Origin: Sacculina carcini
Lineage: Eukaryota > Arthropoda > Thecostraca > Sacculinidae
DNA length: 64,000 nt
Assembly: GCA_916048095.2 (NCBI GenBank)
Contig: OU696575.1
Location: 3,877,501-3,941,500, forward strand
Direction: 5' to 3'
Below the pieces are notes generated by a model. It was not told the origin of the DNA, did not search any database, and saw only the letters and a program-made list of their open reading frames with translations. Positions 22,065 to 32,073 of this stretch are shown one piece after another. The translations under genes and the position numbers were made by a program. Each line of letters begins with the position of its first letter. Position 1 is the first letter of the stretch.

Positions 22065-22523
22065 CACTCGACCCTCCAAAGACCGGACTGGAATGGATCG
22101 AGAAAAACTCCGTTTTTCGGAGGTTTTTCACTATTTGGAGATGTGCTCTGCAGCGATAGTTACGAATTTTTACTGTAAATCGTTCATTTTTCATACAAGA
22201 TTCCCTACTTATTGATCACTTTGTATCTAACTCAAATGATTCTACCTAGATTTTTCATAATCCCAGAAAATGATTCAGCTGCGCGGCGTTCTCTTCTGGA
22301 CGCCATGGTTTTGGTAGCTTTCAGGAGTCCCGTTTCATCAATGTTCAACACATCATTAGTTCCCAGTAAAAATAAATACGAAATTGTCAATGTTACACCA
22401 AGTGGTATATTCGTTTGTGCTTCCTGTTTGAGACCCTGTTGTGTGATTCTGTACGGTGCGAGAGAGAGAGAGTGAAAGAGTGTGTGCGAGAGGGTGTGTG
22501 AGCGTGTTGAAGTGTATATAATT

Positions 22524-22563
<40 letters not shown>

Positions 22564-23180
22564 TTTGCGTTCGTGTTGTTTAATGTTTTGATAGGTATGT
22601 GTGTATGAGTGTCACGCTGTGAAGTGGTCATGCCCCGCGGCCGGTCACTCGCTGGCCGCTGATTGGTTGTTGCGGTGGGTGAGGCCTGTGCGTGTGTGTG
22701 CTCCGGTGTGTCACGGTGTGAGTCTCAATGAGTTGTGTGGGAGTCTGGGTCGTGGTTTAGGCATGGTCTGTGGTGTGACGTCTTGTAGGCGCGCGTGAGG
22801 TAGTGATGTCCACACGCGCCTGTCTGTGAATATATTTTAGTTGTGTTTCGTCTACAGACCACCACCAATTTGAAGCCGCCTAGTTTGCCTATGCCTGAGA
22901 CCGGCGCTAACAAGTCACTCGTCTCTACCAATCATCCTGCAATAATCAAGTGTTGGCAGTCGACAAGCCAAGTCAACGTATTACATACATCCTCCATTTA
23001 GGAATCGCATAGGACCCTTGTTTTCCGCTATTTGAAGCTGTGCTATATGAAATGATACCAATATATTGTTCCGCTATTTGGAGATGCCCGCTAATTGAAT
23101 TCCGATATTCGGAGGTGTAATAAACACGTAATTGATAGGCTTTTGATAGGACTGATTATTCCTCTATTTGGAGGGTCGGC
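22065..23180. mobile_element. TA-flanked element, CGACCCTCCAAA termini (pogo/Tigger-like)
   Basis: Left end CACTCGACCCTCCAAAGACC, right end ATTTGGAGGGTCGGC, each flanked by TA. Inner repeats such as GATCGAGAAAAACTCCG and GAAATCCGCTATTTGAAG-like blocks recur towards the right end. The TA target and a CxGxCxACCCTCC-type terminus suggest the Tc1/mariner superfamily. The interior holds a GT microsatellite, a GC-rich segment and a hairpin (22787-22821). No transposase seen. Confidence 0.65.
22530..22560. repeat. (GT)n microsatellite
   Basis: About 15 GT units within the TA-flanked element at 22065-23180. Confidence 0.9.
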
Positions 23181-23186
23181 TATATA

Positions 23187-23768
23187 CGAGAGGCGTTATA
23201 CAAGATGAGGTTTTATATGCGTAATTATTTATATATCTATGGATTATGTAGAAAATTACAGCTCAAAACCTATTGTGGTGTTTAGCTACAAGCGTTTGAG
23301 CTGAGTCAGATGTGAAATGGAGCCTGTTGAGTGTCGCAAATACGGCTTTGTCTTTCAAAGGACGAAAACTACAGGAGACTTTTGATGAAATGAAAACACC
23401 TATGATGATGCGCCATCATATGACCTTATGAAACTCTGACATCGTGAGCCCCAGCATGGCCAGAAGCCTGTGGAATCAGCTGAAAGACCTGGTCGTCCCT
23501 CATGCCATTGACAAGACATCTGCTCGTCAAGTTAACTACGACCATTTTGAAAGATATATGAAAGCAATGCATTATCATCTGCCAAATAGCCCAACAAATC
23601 ATGATTAGTGCAGGGTCTGTAGAAACTAGCATTCCAAATCATTTACATGTGTATAAGGTGTCGACCAGATAGATTCTCAAGTTACCCACATCTTTCCAGA
23701 AACAAGAACACATGAAGAGGAGCGCTCGAGGATACATTTAGAGAACATTACGTATTGAACGCCCCTCG
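23187..23768. mobile_element. TA-flanked mariner-like MITE
   Basis: Left CGAGAGGCGTTATACAAG and right AACGCCCCTCG with TA on both sides; CGAGGGGCGTTCAA is a common mariner terminus. The element abuts the one ending at 23180. No intact transposase frame. Confidence 0.55.
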
Positions 23769-23821
23769 TATATGAAATATTTGTTGAGCGTGGTAGGATG
23801 TCAAGCAGCGGCTGTACTCAC

Positions 23822-23948
23822 GCTCAATGCATATCGCACGTGCCACAGTGTCACAACACCCAGTTGACGGTCACGCTGCACGCCACATGCTGCCCGCAAT
23901 AGACACGCATATTCGCTGTCCTGCGCGTCCGCCTCCCCCGTGTCGTGC
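23822..23948 (-). CDS. TADA1: TADA1 exon 7
   Basis: Acceptor GCGTGTCTGTGTGCAG, donor AGC|GTGAGT. Encodes HDTGEADAQDSEYACLLRAA, then QLGVVTLWHVRYALS. It aligns in position and pattern with the human block DDAEQQAALLLACS...PVNMYDLFEAL. Phase 2 in, 0 out. Confidence 0.65.
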
Positions 23949-26735
23949 CTGCACACAGACACGCGCACAATGAGACAGATATGACAGCCACTACGGTAGC
24001 ATCCGGCCATTAAGCCCATGCCACATTTCAGGCTCGAAACACTGGGTTTTTAGTAGTACGGTCCAGTAAGCACACCCAGCACTTGGACTTTTATCTGGTA
24101 TGTTGTACAGTATGCTAATTTACGTTTTTCATCCAACTATTGCACATATTTCTACCTTATTAACATTGATATAATTCATACTATAATAAAGCATGTTCTT
24201 TTGCATAAAACAACTTTGGCAGACTGAATTTTTCTACCCTGAAATAGCTCTGACCATTAAGTCCCTCTTGAGAAATATGGAGAATAATTCTGGATTGTAA
24301 TGTGGGCTTAATTGTCGGGATCTACGGTATTTTGAAACAGTAAACTGTGCTAGTAGTAGCTGGACAGAGCCACAGCTGGTTGTCCGTAATTTACACCATT
24401 TGTGCAATTCCTACAGCAAAAATATCGCATAATCCAGTGTCGCCTGTAAAAGGTTAAAGGCCTAAGTGACAGCTGCTACACGGGAAAAGCCGAAGCTTAT
24501 GAACACACAGGTTTGTCCCGTGCAGCTCGCTGCCACCGCAGAGCCGACCCTCTCCACGCTATGGCGCCACAAGAACGAAATACGTATTAGACAGGGCCAC
24601 CTGTCCAGAATGCATGGCACAACACATGACTGATATCTGGTACCATCATTTACTGGTGGGTGGACAGGGACTGTTCGATTATAGAACTCGCCCAAAGAAA
24701 TTCAATTCCGTCGGGGTTCGAACCACAGACCTTCCGCTTGTGAGGCAGGTGTGCTGCCTCTACACCACGGAGTCCTATATCTCTGCATTTGCAACTGCAG
24801 TGTTCGAGTATATTCGCTGTTGAATTGCAACGAGCTCAATGATGATTGTAAGGCACCGTCCGTTGCATGAAAAACGACGAAAAAATGAAAAATAAACAAT
24901 TAGAAAACCAAAAATCTCACATCATAATTGAATCAACGTGAATGATTTCATTATAAATAATTTGATTGTAATCGATGGTAAAATCAATGTCACACATCAT
25001 AAGTGTTTGGGAGTAAAAACAATACTAAAACGAAATAGATTCAATGCAACGCTCGGTGCAAACATGAACTCAATGTAAATATTATTGTGGATGTTTACAT
25101 AAGCGATCGCAAAATGCATGTCTGCTTCTAGAGCAGGCGTTCCTAACCTTTTTCGCTCAGCGACTCCAAGGACAGATCCGCAGGGCTCCATGACTCTCCA
25201 GTAAATATAAGAGAAGTTAGAATAACACCTCTATACTGAATTCTTATCACATTCAATACTTTAATGCCATTGTTATTGAATTGATTCGAAACTACAAAGA
25301 CAAAATATTAGGTGTTCATAACACGGAATTTTTCGCAAATATTTCACGGATGCACATTTTTTCAGGCGGCTCTCACGACCTCCTGAAGTGGCCTCGCGAA
25401 CCTCCTAGGGGGTCGCTACCCACCGGTTGGGAACTTCTGTTCTATAGAATGGTTGCCATTTGCAAAATCAATGTTGTGCCAGTACCCGTGTTGCAAGTGT
25501 CGACGATGCAACGTGTCGCCACACGCCTGCAACCAGGGATTGACCGCCGGCCTGCCGATGTTGAACATCTGACGGTTGTGACGAAGCTGGTAGCCGCTGG
25601 TTTTGCTCAGAATAGTGGTCAACACATTCTTCAGACATTGCTGCACAACACATATGGGACATGATTTTCGGAAAGACAAGATAAAACGTTAGTTTTACTG
25701 GAGGGGAACATTTGTAGGAAAACAATAATTAATGTGCGTTCCATTAAGAGCGAACCGTGTTCAGTCTTAATCAATAAAATACACGAAGACAAGTATGCTC
25801 AATCGAATTGAACTAGATGTTAACATATATAAGCATTCATATGAATATATGTATGTCTGAATAACACTTTTCATGAAAAAACTGCACGGGTTTTCATAAT
25901 ATAAATGATTGAGAAGAAATGAAAAACGATTATCAGTTGCCGAAAATGTTAACATGATCCAAATTTCAATATGAAATACATAATGAGCATTAACAATTCA
26001 ATACGAATCAGTAATTCATGTATCTGTAAATTAAATTTAAAATTTGCTTCGTAGTGTTAATTACCAGAATGAATAACCGGGCAAACAAACACAGCATAGG
26101 GCGAGTAAGATACATAACAGAGAAGAGCCGATACCAGGTCTTACGCCCACCCCCCCCCCCACCGAAGGCAATACTTGAAGCCCCCTTTATAAATAAAACA
26201 CCATTATAATAGAGATCCGACATTGGGAAATGCAGTTACGAGCAGCCCCTCGGTCTCCATTAAGCTGGGCACTTTTATGCGCTACTTTATGATACATTTC
26301 TATATCATGCGTGAGGCAACGGGACCTAGATTGAGGTGGGGAGAGAGGGGCGCTTGCTACGGCTCTGACAGAGAGAGAGAGAGAGGAGAGAGAGGAGAGA
26401 CAGGGAGATAGCTGACGTGCAGAGCGAGAAGTAGGAGATCGACAGCGGCATCGGTGACTGTGTCGATCCCGAGCTGCCAGGCAGTCACGCACAGACGACC
26501 ATGCACCAGCGCTCTGTCGGCCAGTACTCTCTGGCGCTGTACCAGCTGTGGCGGCGGGTGCGAGCCGGCGCTCGTGCCACAGGTCGTTGAACCCGACAGC
26601 GAGGTCGTTGACCCAACAGATGGGGTACTGACCGGGCACGGATCGTCGGGTTTGAAGCGTCGCTATCGGGCAGTATAAAGAACACCCACACAAACACACA
26701 CAGAACACCCACACATAAACACACATGAACACCCA

Positions 26736-26780
<45 letters not shown>

Positions 26781-29700
26781 CACCCACACACACACACACA
26801 CACACACGAACACACTTACACATGGTGCACAATGAAAACTAGCCTCCATGCACCGACACTAAGGAGAGCGATTGAGGCGAACAAAAACACAGCCACAGCA
26901 CATAAGCACGGTGACACCGCGCGACTTCAAAGATTAGGCTTAGATTAGTACATTAGGCTACAAGCCTCGATTAAGTAGAGGTGAATACGGTAAACTAGGC
27001 AAGTATTTTATTGCAGCTCGGTTGCATGTGTCCGCCTGAGACAGACACAAACGTACAGTTGATCATTGTAGGAAACAATTACACAGTCCAGCGGTTGAGA
27101 TTGGTACGATGAATATATAGATCAGTGGTTCTCAACTTTTTGGCAGCGATCCAAAATCATGTACAAATCAAGCATCGCGACCCAAGCATACATCGATATA
27201 TGAGTTGTCTATATATGTGTAATACAGTCCACCATCCACATAGCGGACCTCAAATTACGGAATCTTCCAAAATAACGTACATTTTCCTTGGTTCAAAAGC
27301 CTTAGTACTATCAAACTTGGTACTATCAAACTAAGCTCAACAGTGCAATGCTACATACAACTCACGGCGAACGGAGATGAGTCGGTGGTGTGCACGTCGT
27401 CTATGTACGACGCTGACTGAACGCTCGAGGATGACGGATGTGCACCGGCATGAGATGACACCACACGCGGCCTCTCTAGCACGGAATCACTATTGTCCAA
27501 CATTGTATTTTCGTGTAATAAACATTTGAATTGCATTTTCAAACGAATTCAATAAATGTGCACTAGCAAAGAAAGATGAAACAAAAATATAACCGCGAGC
27601 CATATATACACATAATTACATTACAACTGGGTACAACAGCTTTTCAAGATTTCACTTTAGCATTTTCAAGCTTGTATATCAATTAATCTAAATAATGTTT
27701 GGAAAATATTGCTTTAATATCAAAGAGATATTCCTAATAAATTTAGCCTAATGATTAAATACGTGTTAATACAGACACACAACTACAAAATATGGTCATT
27801 TTAGGTGATATCATGAGATAACCGGGAGTTGATGGGTTAAGATATAGAAGACAATAACAACACACACAAAAGGTGCATCCGCAGATATTTTCTTACCTGA
27901 GTTGACATTTACTGAGCAGGGCCAATAGAAAGGTGTTGTGAAGGTGCACTCGATTATCAGGCAGCAGTGCACGAGATCTGGCATCAAAACATTCCTTACT
28001 TATCTGAAAACAAAAACAAAACCCGTATCAGACAACAGCTGGCAGTTAAAATTACTTATAAACACTATATTTCACAAATTCTGAAATGTTCCCTGTAGTT
28101 GAAATGTAGTTATCTTCTTGTTCATTGTAGATATGACTGAACATGAGATGAACGTAAAATCTGCAGAGCGAACGAGAGAGTGTTGAGTTGGCACCGCTGA
28201 TGGAACAGACAGTGGGTGTGTTGTGGTCAACAGATGAGTTCTGAAAAAAGCGCAGGCAGCATAACTGACCACAACACGACTGTTTTACATTGACTGGAGC
28301 GTCAAGAACGCCGTCGGATTACTCACTAGCTACATTTACAGTCACGCGTCAGTCCCACACCACAGTAGAAATTAACCGCTGCTAAGTTCACACTCATTAA
28401 TGAATACTTTTTGGCTTTTTCAAACAGGATGTTTTCTGCTTCTTTCTCAGGATTGTCTTCTGTGGTTGCGTGTAGGTCCGTATGCGTCACGCGCTTGCTA
28501 TGGTGGTGGATACGGACAAGAGAGAATGCAGAGATCCTTTATAACTCCATCTAGGTATTGCCTAACAAAATCGAGATATGTGTAGAATTGAGCTTAGTGG
28601 GCATTTATGTTCATTAATGGCAAATTATAAGCACAAAATACATGAAAACAGATAATTCAATAATAAATGAAAAACATTAGGAAAACATTATGCATACTCA
28701 CTTTGACATGGAACCATAGTTTCAAATTCTTCAGGTACCTGAAGAAACAGAAAACATGTTTACACTGTTAACATTGTTGATGCAAATGAGTGGCATTCAC
28801 AAGTAGTATATACCAATGCCCACACAAGGCTCACTTCACGCTGTTGTCCCCTAGGGAGACAATCACTTCATATATTTCCCAGTAACACAGATAGCAAAAC
28901 AATAAAATACCATAAAATGATTCCTGTATCAACTCAGCTCATAAACATAACGGCTAACGACTTATACGCTTTATTAAATATACAAATCTTTTCAATCCGT
29001 CCTCAACGAATCTTGCCGTTTTGTCTTCAAACTGCCCTCACGTCACCCTACTTCTACTTTCCTCAAAAAACACTCGGCTGGCTACCGTTCAAATTAATGA
29101 TTCAACAAACAATTTGCTGTTTGGCGTACAAGGCTCTTCGTTCCTCCCGTCCTCCACAAAGAGCCGTTGCGAGGAATTATGCCCCCCCGAAGCATCACTT
29201 GGGGCCCCCATTATAAATATAGCACCAAATAATGAATATATTTATTAGACATAATCACATAATACAAGCTCAGGTGAAAACATTTGAGCAAAAAGGTAAA
29301 GGCTATACATAACAAATATGATAAATTATAATATCAAACGTGAAGCAACGGGGCCCCTCAACATTCGGGGCCCCCCCGGCCGGGAGGTACGGGGGGCGGT
29401 TGCTACGGCTCTGCCTCCACATTATCTCAAGACAATTTTCTCTGTCAATGCACATAATGACAACACTCGTATATCCAACTTTCTTCTATAAATTCGCGCC
29501 ATCTCCGAATCTTCCTGGTCGTCAAAATCGTTTTCATTTTATGCTCCTAGTCTCTTTAACCAGCTCATTCTCCTCTAAACTCCGTGAACATCTCCTTCGT
29601 TATGACCGTGAAACCCACCCATTTGTGCATGTTGTTTCCAATATCATGTGATATATTTTATGCCTTCGATTGTCATTGCCTTTATATATTCACCTGTGTT

Positions 29701-30094
29701 GAAAGTGGCCGTTTCAATACGCTGCAAGACCACACAGACATATCGTGCACAATAGCTGACTTCAAATGTATTCTCAACATTGTACTCTGGACTCGAATTT
29801 TCACCCAAAGGAAGTATTATCAATGGATTTTGATGCTTCCTTGCTCCAATCCAGTCTTCATACCTCGTTTTTCTTCATACCTTATCACGTTCTTCCCATA
29901 TTAACTTATATATTTAATTTAAATACACTTAAACTGTATTCAACTGAAAACACAACATAATACACCGGACTTGACACAAACTTGCATGAGCCAAAAAAAC
30001 TAGATAAAAGCTTATTAAATCCAAAAACTTACTGGTTGGTGGCGCTTCCTAGAGCTTCTTCAAGCTCCTTTCTTGCAGCACTCAGTACATCCAT
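23822..30094 (-). CDS. TADA1: TADA1 (SAGA complex subunit, Hfi1/Ada1 family), multi-exon
   Basis: Seven exons with matching phases give 286 codons: 30033-30094, 28702-28738, 27897-28003, 27366-27489, 26417-26662, 25486-25640 and 23822-23948. TADA1 is a core scaffold subunit of the nuclear SAGA histone-acetyltransferase coactivator and carries a histone-fold region. Matches to the family, from memory of the human protein: start MDVLSAARKELEEAL then QYLKNLKLWFHVK (human QYWANLKLWFKQK), ISKECFD (ISKEEFD), VHLHNTFLLALLSKCQ (VHSHNDFLLAILTRCQ), RALVHGRLCVTAWQLGID (GQLEGRMIVTAYEHGLD), and CLKNVLTTILSKTSGYQLR (HLKDILTSVVSRRKAYRLR). Human TADA1 is 335 residues; the last ~50 codons were not found downstream. 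Gene lies tail-to-head 3 kb beyond the ZO gene end on the same strand. Confidence 0.85.
24462..24773 (-). mobile_element. tRNA-derived SINE
   Basis: The minus-strand head (24705-24773) folds as a tRNA: ACTCCGT/ACGGAAT acceptor arms with one mismatch, an A-box-like GTGGTGTAGAGGCAG, an anticodon arm with loop CTCACAA (anticodon CAC, valine type), and a B box GGTTCGAACCC. About 240 bp of unrelated body follows towards lower coordinates. Such a head plus body is a SINE. It sits in the intron between TADA1 exons 6 and 7 and is in sense orientation to the gene. Confidence 0.75.
25134..25439. mobile_element. hAT-like MITE, CAGGCGTTCCTAACC family
   Basis: Left CAGGCGTTCCTAACCTTTTT, right CCGGTTGGGAACTTCTG. 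Flanks TTCTAGAG (25126-25133) and TTCTATAG (25440-25447) agree at 7 of 8. Confidence 0.8.
25486..25640 (-). CDS. TADA1: TADA1 exon 6
   Basis: Acceptor TATGTGTTGTGCAG; encodes QCLKNVLTTILSKTSGYQL then RHNRQMFNIGRPAVNPWLQ. The donor used, GG|GTACTG, is weak but gives the phase (2) needed by exon 7. A hAT-like MITE ends 46 bp downstream of the donor. Confidence 0.75.
26123..26367. mobile_element. hAT-like MITE, CAGAGCCG family
   Basis: Left AAGAGCCGATACC, right GCTTGCTACGGCTCTG, with one CCGAAGGCAATACTTG unit. The flanks are (A)CAGAG-type sequences on both sides; the exact duplication is obscured by an adjoining GA repeat. It lies 50 bp downstream of the TADA1 exon 5 donor. Confidence 0.75.
26417..26662 (-). 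CDS. TADA1: TADA1 exon 5, start of histone-fold region
   Basis: Acceptor ...ACTGCCCGATAG, preceded by a long (GT)n tract; donor CAC|GTCAGC. 82 codons: RRFKPDDPCPVSTP, a Ser/Thr/Gly linker, then LADRALVHGRLCVTAWQLGI and DTVTDAAVDLLLLALH, matching the conserved central helix region of TADA1. Confidence 0.8.
26690..26815. repeat. Compound CA repeat
   Basis: CA array with repeated GAACACCCACA interruptions. On the TADA1 sense strand this is a GT-rich tract directly before the exon 5 acceptor. Confidence 0.9.
27123..27290. mobile_element. Adjoining transposon end fragments
   Basis: CAGTGGTTCTCAACTTTTTGG at 27123 is the left end of a hAT-like MITE related to 33886-34211 (shared AAATCAAGCATCGCGACCC block). 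From about 27226, CAGTCCACCATCCACATAGCGG resembles the pogo-like element end at 22065. Both are partial. Confidence 0.5.
27366..27489 (-). CDS. TADA1: TADA1 exon 4, Ser-rich linker
   Basis: Acceptor after ...TTGGACAATAG, donor GCC|GTGAGT. Encodes a variable linker SDSVLERPRVVSSHAGAHP then SSSSVQSASYIDDVHTTDSS. Phase 2 in, 0 out. Recognised by splice phase and position rather than by sequence conservation. An ATG just upstream of the acceptor is in the same frame but is probably intronic. Confidence 0.65.
27897..28003 (-). CDS. TADA1: TADA1 exon 3
   Basis: Acceptor TTTGTTTTCAG, donor AG|GTAAGA. Encodes ISKECFDARSRALLPDN followed by VHLHNTFLLALLSKCQL. Phase 0 in, 2 out. Confidence 0.85.
28702..28738 (-). 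CDS. TADA1: TADA1 exon 2, 37 nt
   Basis: Acceptor CTGTTTCTTCAG, donor AAA|GTGAGT. Completes the Gln codon and encodes YLKNLKLWFHVK, the most conserved N-terminal TADA1 motif. Confidence 0.85.
29020..29650 (+). mobile_element. LINE RT C-terminal fragment, split by a MITE
   Basis: Plus-strand frame LGWLPFKLMIQQTICCLAYK ALRSSRPP matches the 'LHWLPVKxRI..K.....YKALH...PPYL' block at the C-terminus of CR1/L2/Rex-like reverse transcriptases. After the MITE at 29159-29413 the same protein resumes (HYLKTIFSVNAHNDNTR, then a segment corresponding to '..LWNSLP..'). It lies in TADA1 intron 1, antisense. Confidence 0.65.
29159..29413. mobile_element. hAT-like MITE, CAGAGCCG family, inside the LINE
   Basis: Left AAGAGCCGTTGCGAGG, right GGTTGCTACGGCTCTG, perfect 8-bp duplication CCTCCACA at 29151-29158 and 29414-29421. 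It is inserted in the coding region of the LINE fragment at 29020-29650, hence younger than that copy. Confidence 0.9.
30033..30094 (-). CDS. TADA1: TADA1 exon 1 (coding part)
   Basis: Starts ATGGATGTA; encodes MDVLSAARKELEEALGSATN and ends phase 2 at a strong donor CA|GTAAGT. An in-frame upstream ATG at 30281-30283 would lengthen the protein by 63 residues, but the shorter start fits the family. Confidence 0.8.
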
Positions 30095-30469
30095 GGAATT
30101 CGTAATCGAATTTGTATTGAAAACAGTTAGATAGAAGACCACCAAAACAATAGTTTTCCCACTCAACCTATATATTATTTCGCCCATCCACGGTGACACC
30201 GGTGTGACAGAAACAGAGCACCGTGGACATTTACGGCGCATTTGAGAAATGTTAAATGTTTTATTCCTCCGTACGATTTGCACTGGTCAATTCCTACATT
30301 AGGGAGCCGTCAGAGCCTTCAAGGTTTTCTCTGCTGTCATGAATTTTTAAGAAAAAAATGGATGTAATTTATATTTTGTACATGGTTATCATTAGCGTAG
30401 TGACACCGTGTCTTACAGGTTTGAAAACCACTAGATGGCATTGGTAGTCGAGAGTCGTGTGTACGGGTA

Positions 30470-31030
30470 CACATGGTGATTTGAGAGAATTAACGCCCGA
30501 TTTTTAATGTCATCAAATGGTTAAATGTCGGATTTCTGTAAGTTAAAGATGTTATATTAATGTGCTAAATATTAACATATTAATTGATAATATTGTTAAT
30601 ATTAATGATTGAATATTAAATACTTTATAATACTTGATTATTATTATATTCATATTTATTAAAAATAATTATTATATTAATTATACAATGCTATCAAGGA
30701 TATAGCATGTATGAAACAAAAACAAGGAAAAAACGAATATTTAGGACACAAAATCCGGTCTGATCCACACAAATATTCAAATTGTAGACATCCAATCATC
30801 ATCGAATCGTTCCACAAAGATTAACATCGATTGCCGAAATCTCCGTCGTGATAGCGTCCTTCACCCCCTCAATGTACGCTACATTTTGTGACCGAAATAT
30901 TCCCTTATTCGCTTGTTTTTGTTTTATACATTCGTTATCCCTAAAATCAAGCTTATTTTACATTGAGGAATCCGACATTTAATTACTTGATATGACATTT
31001 AAAATCGGGCATTACTTTCCAATCACCCTG
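30470..31030. mobile_element. TA-flanked mariner-like MITE
   Basis: Left arm CACATGGTGATTTGAGAG followed by AACGCCCGATTTTTAATGTC; the right arm contains GACATTTAAAATCGGGCATT then CAATCACCCTG, its inverted counterpart. TA lies on both sides. Interior AT-rich, non-coding. Located upstream of TADA1. Confidence 0.65.
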
Positions 31031-31237
31031 TATATGTGTATGCGTGTGTGTGTCTGTATGTTGACGACAACTAGACCTACCAGGCATACGAAAATAGAAG
31101 CGTGTGTGTGAACAATATATAACAATATATAATATATATGTACTCAGACTCATAAACAGTATGTGGCAGAGCTCCTTATTCGCATACGAAAAAACAGATA
31201 TTTACCAGTTACATACCGATTGATACTTATCATATTA

Positions 31238-31484
31238 CACTGGCTGATCCAGGGGGCTCAGGAGACTGAAGCTCCCCAAAATGTTTCCATCAACTCCTCA
31301 TAACCAAGTGATTCACTAAAAGAGGCAAAGAAGAATATCACTTTGTCTGTAGAATAAGTTGATATAAGCATTATCGCAAAGACGTTGCATAGTGATGCAT
31401 GTACATGACTCATCGCCCCCAAGATTCAGCCCCCTCCCCCAAATTAATTCAGCCCCTCCTAAAATTGCACTGGATCCGCCACTG
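31238..31484. mobile_element. hAT-like MITE, CACTGGC...GCCACTG, perfect TSD
   Basis: 247 bp; left CACTGGCTGATCCAGGGGG, right CTGGATCCGCCACTG; perfect duplication TCATATTA at 31230-31237 and 31485-31492. A subfamily of the CAGTGGCGGC elements with GGATCC replacing GGCGCC. Confidence 0.9.
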
Positions 31485-31757
31485 TCATATTAGGATACTG
31501 ACAAATAAACAACACACACGAAGTGCGGTATTGTCGCCGACACGTTAACAAACAAGCAAGCGCACCCACTGAACAACAGCTATGATTTACAAGACACCAC
31601 GGGATTAATTAACTGAAACACACAGACGACCAGCGCAGCACTAACTGTGCATTTGGTTCCACACGTGAAAATTGTTAGAGAAGACACGCTTAGCCCCCAA
31701 GAAGATTCCTCCAGTAGTTGATGCTCGAGGTAAAACAGAATATAAGTTGTACTTGAG

Positions 31758-32073
31758 CAGCGGTTCTCAACATATGGTACGCGTACACTTTTCAGGTGAT
31801 GCACTTTCGTGGTCATGAAGAATTTTATTTATTACTTCATAATGATCTTTAGTGTCTAGCACAAGATAACCTAGCAACGATTTGCAACTGTTACCAGTGC
31901 CACTCCCCTGGTCGCAGCGGCCCATCATTAATTTCAAATTCAGCGCTGTACTTGTACAATTATGTAAATAAAGTGATATCTGATCGAACTGAGTTTCTCT
32001 GGAACCAGGTGGAATACGGCGACTGTAAGGGACCTCCAAGTGGCACTCGATCACAAAAAGGTTGGGAACCACG
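31758..32073. mobile_element. hAT-like MITE, CAGCGGTTCTCAAC family
   Basis: Left CAGCGGTTCTCAACATATGG, right AAAAAGGTTGGGAACCAC. No clear flanking duplication was found. Confidence 0.6.

Noticed and set aside
23426-23632. Plus- or minus-strand protein fragment (possible retroelement piece)
   Set aside because: It lies within a TA-flanked MITE and shows no convincing motif in any frame.
24705-24773. Functional tRNA-Val gene
   Set aside because: There is an acceptor-stem mismatch, and a long attached body and no pol III terminator next to the head fit a SINE better.
26485-26849. Minus frames VCVCVC and LPIATLQTRRS in the TADA1 exon 5 region
   Set aside because: The frame RRFKPDDPCPVSTP, continuing through VHGRLCVTAWQLGI, matches TADA1 and fits splice phase; the other two frames do not.
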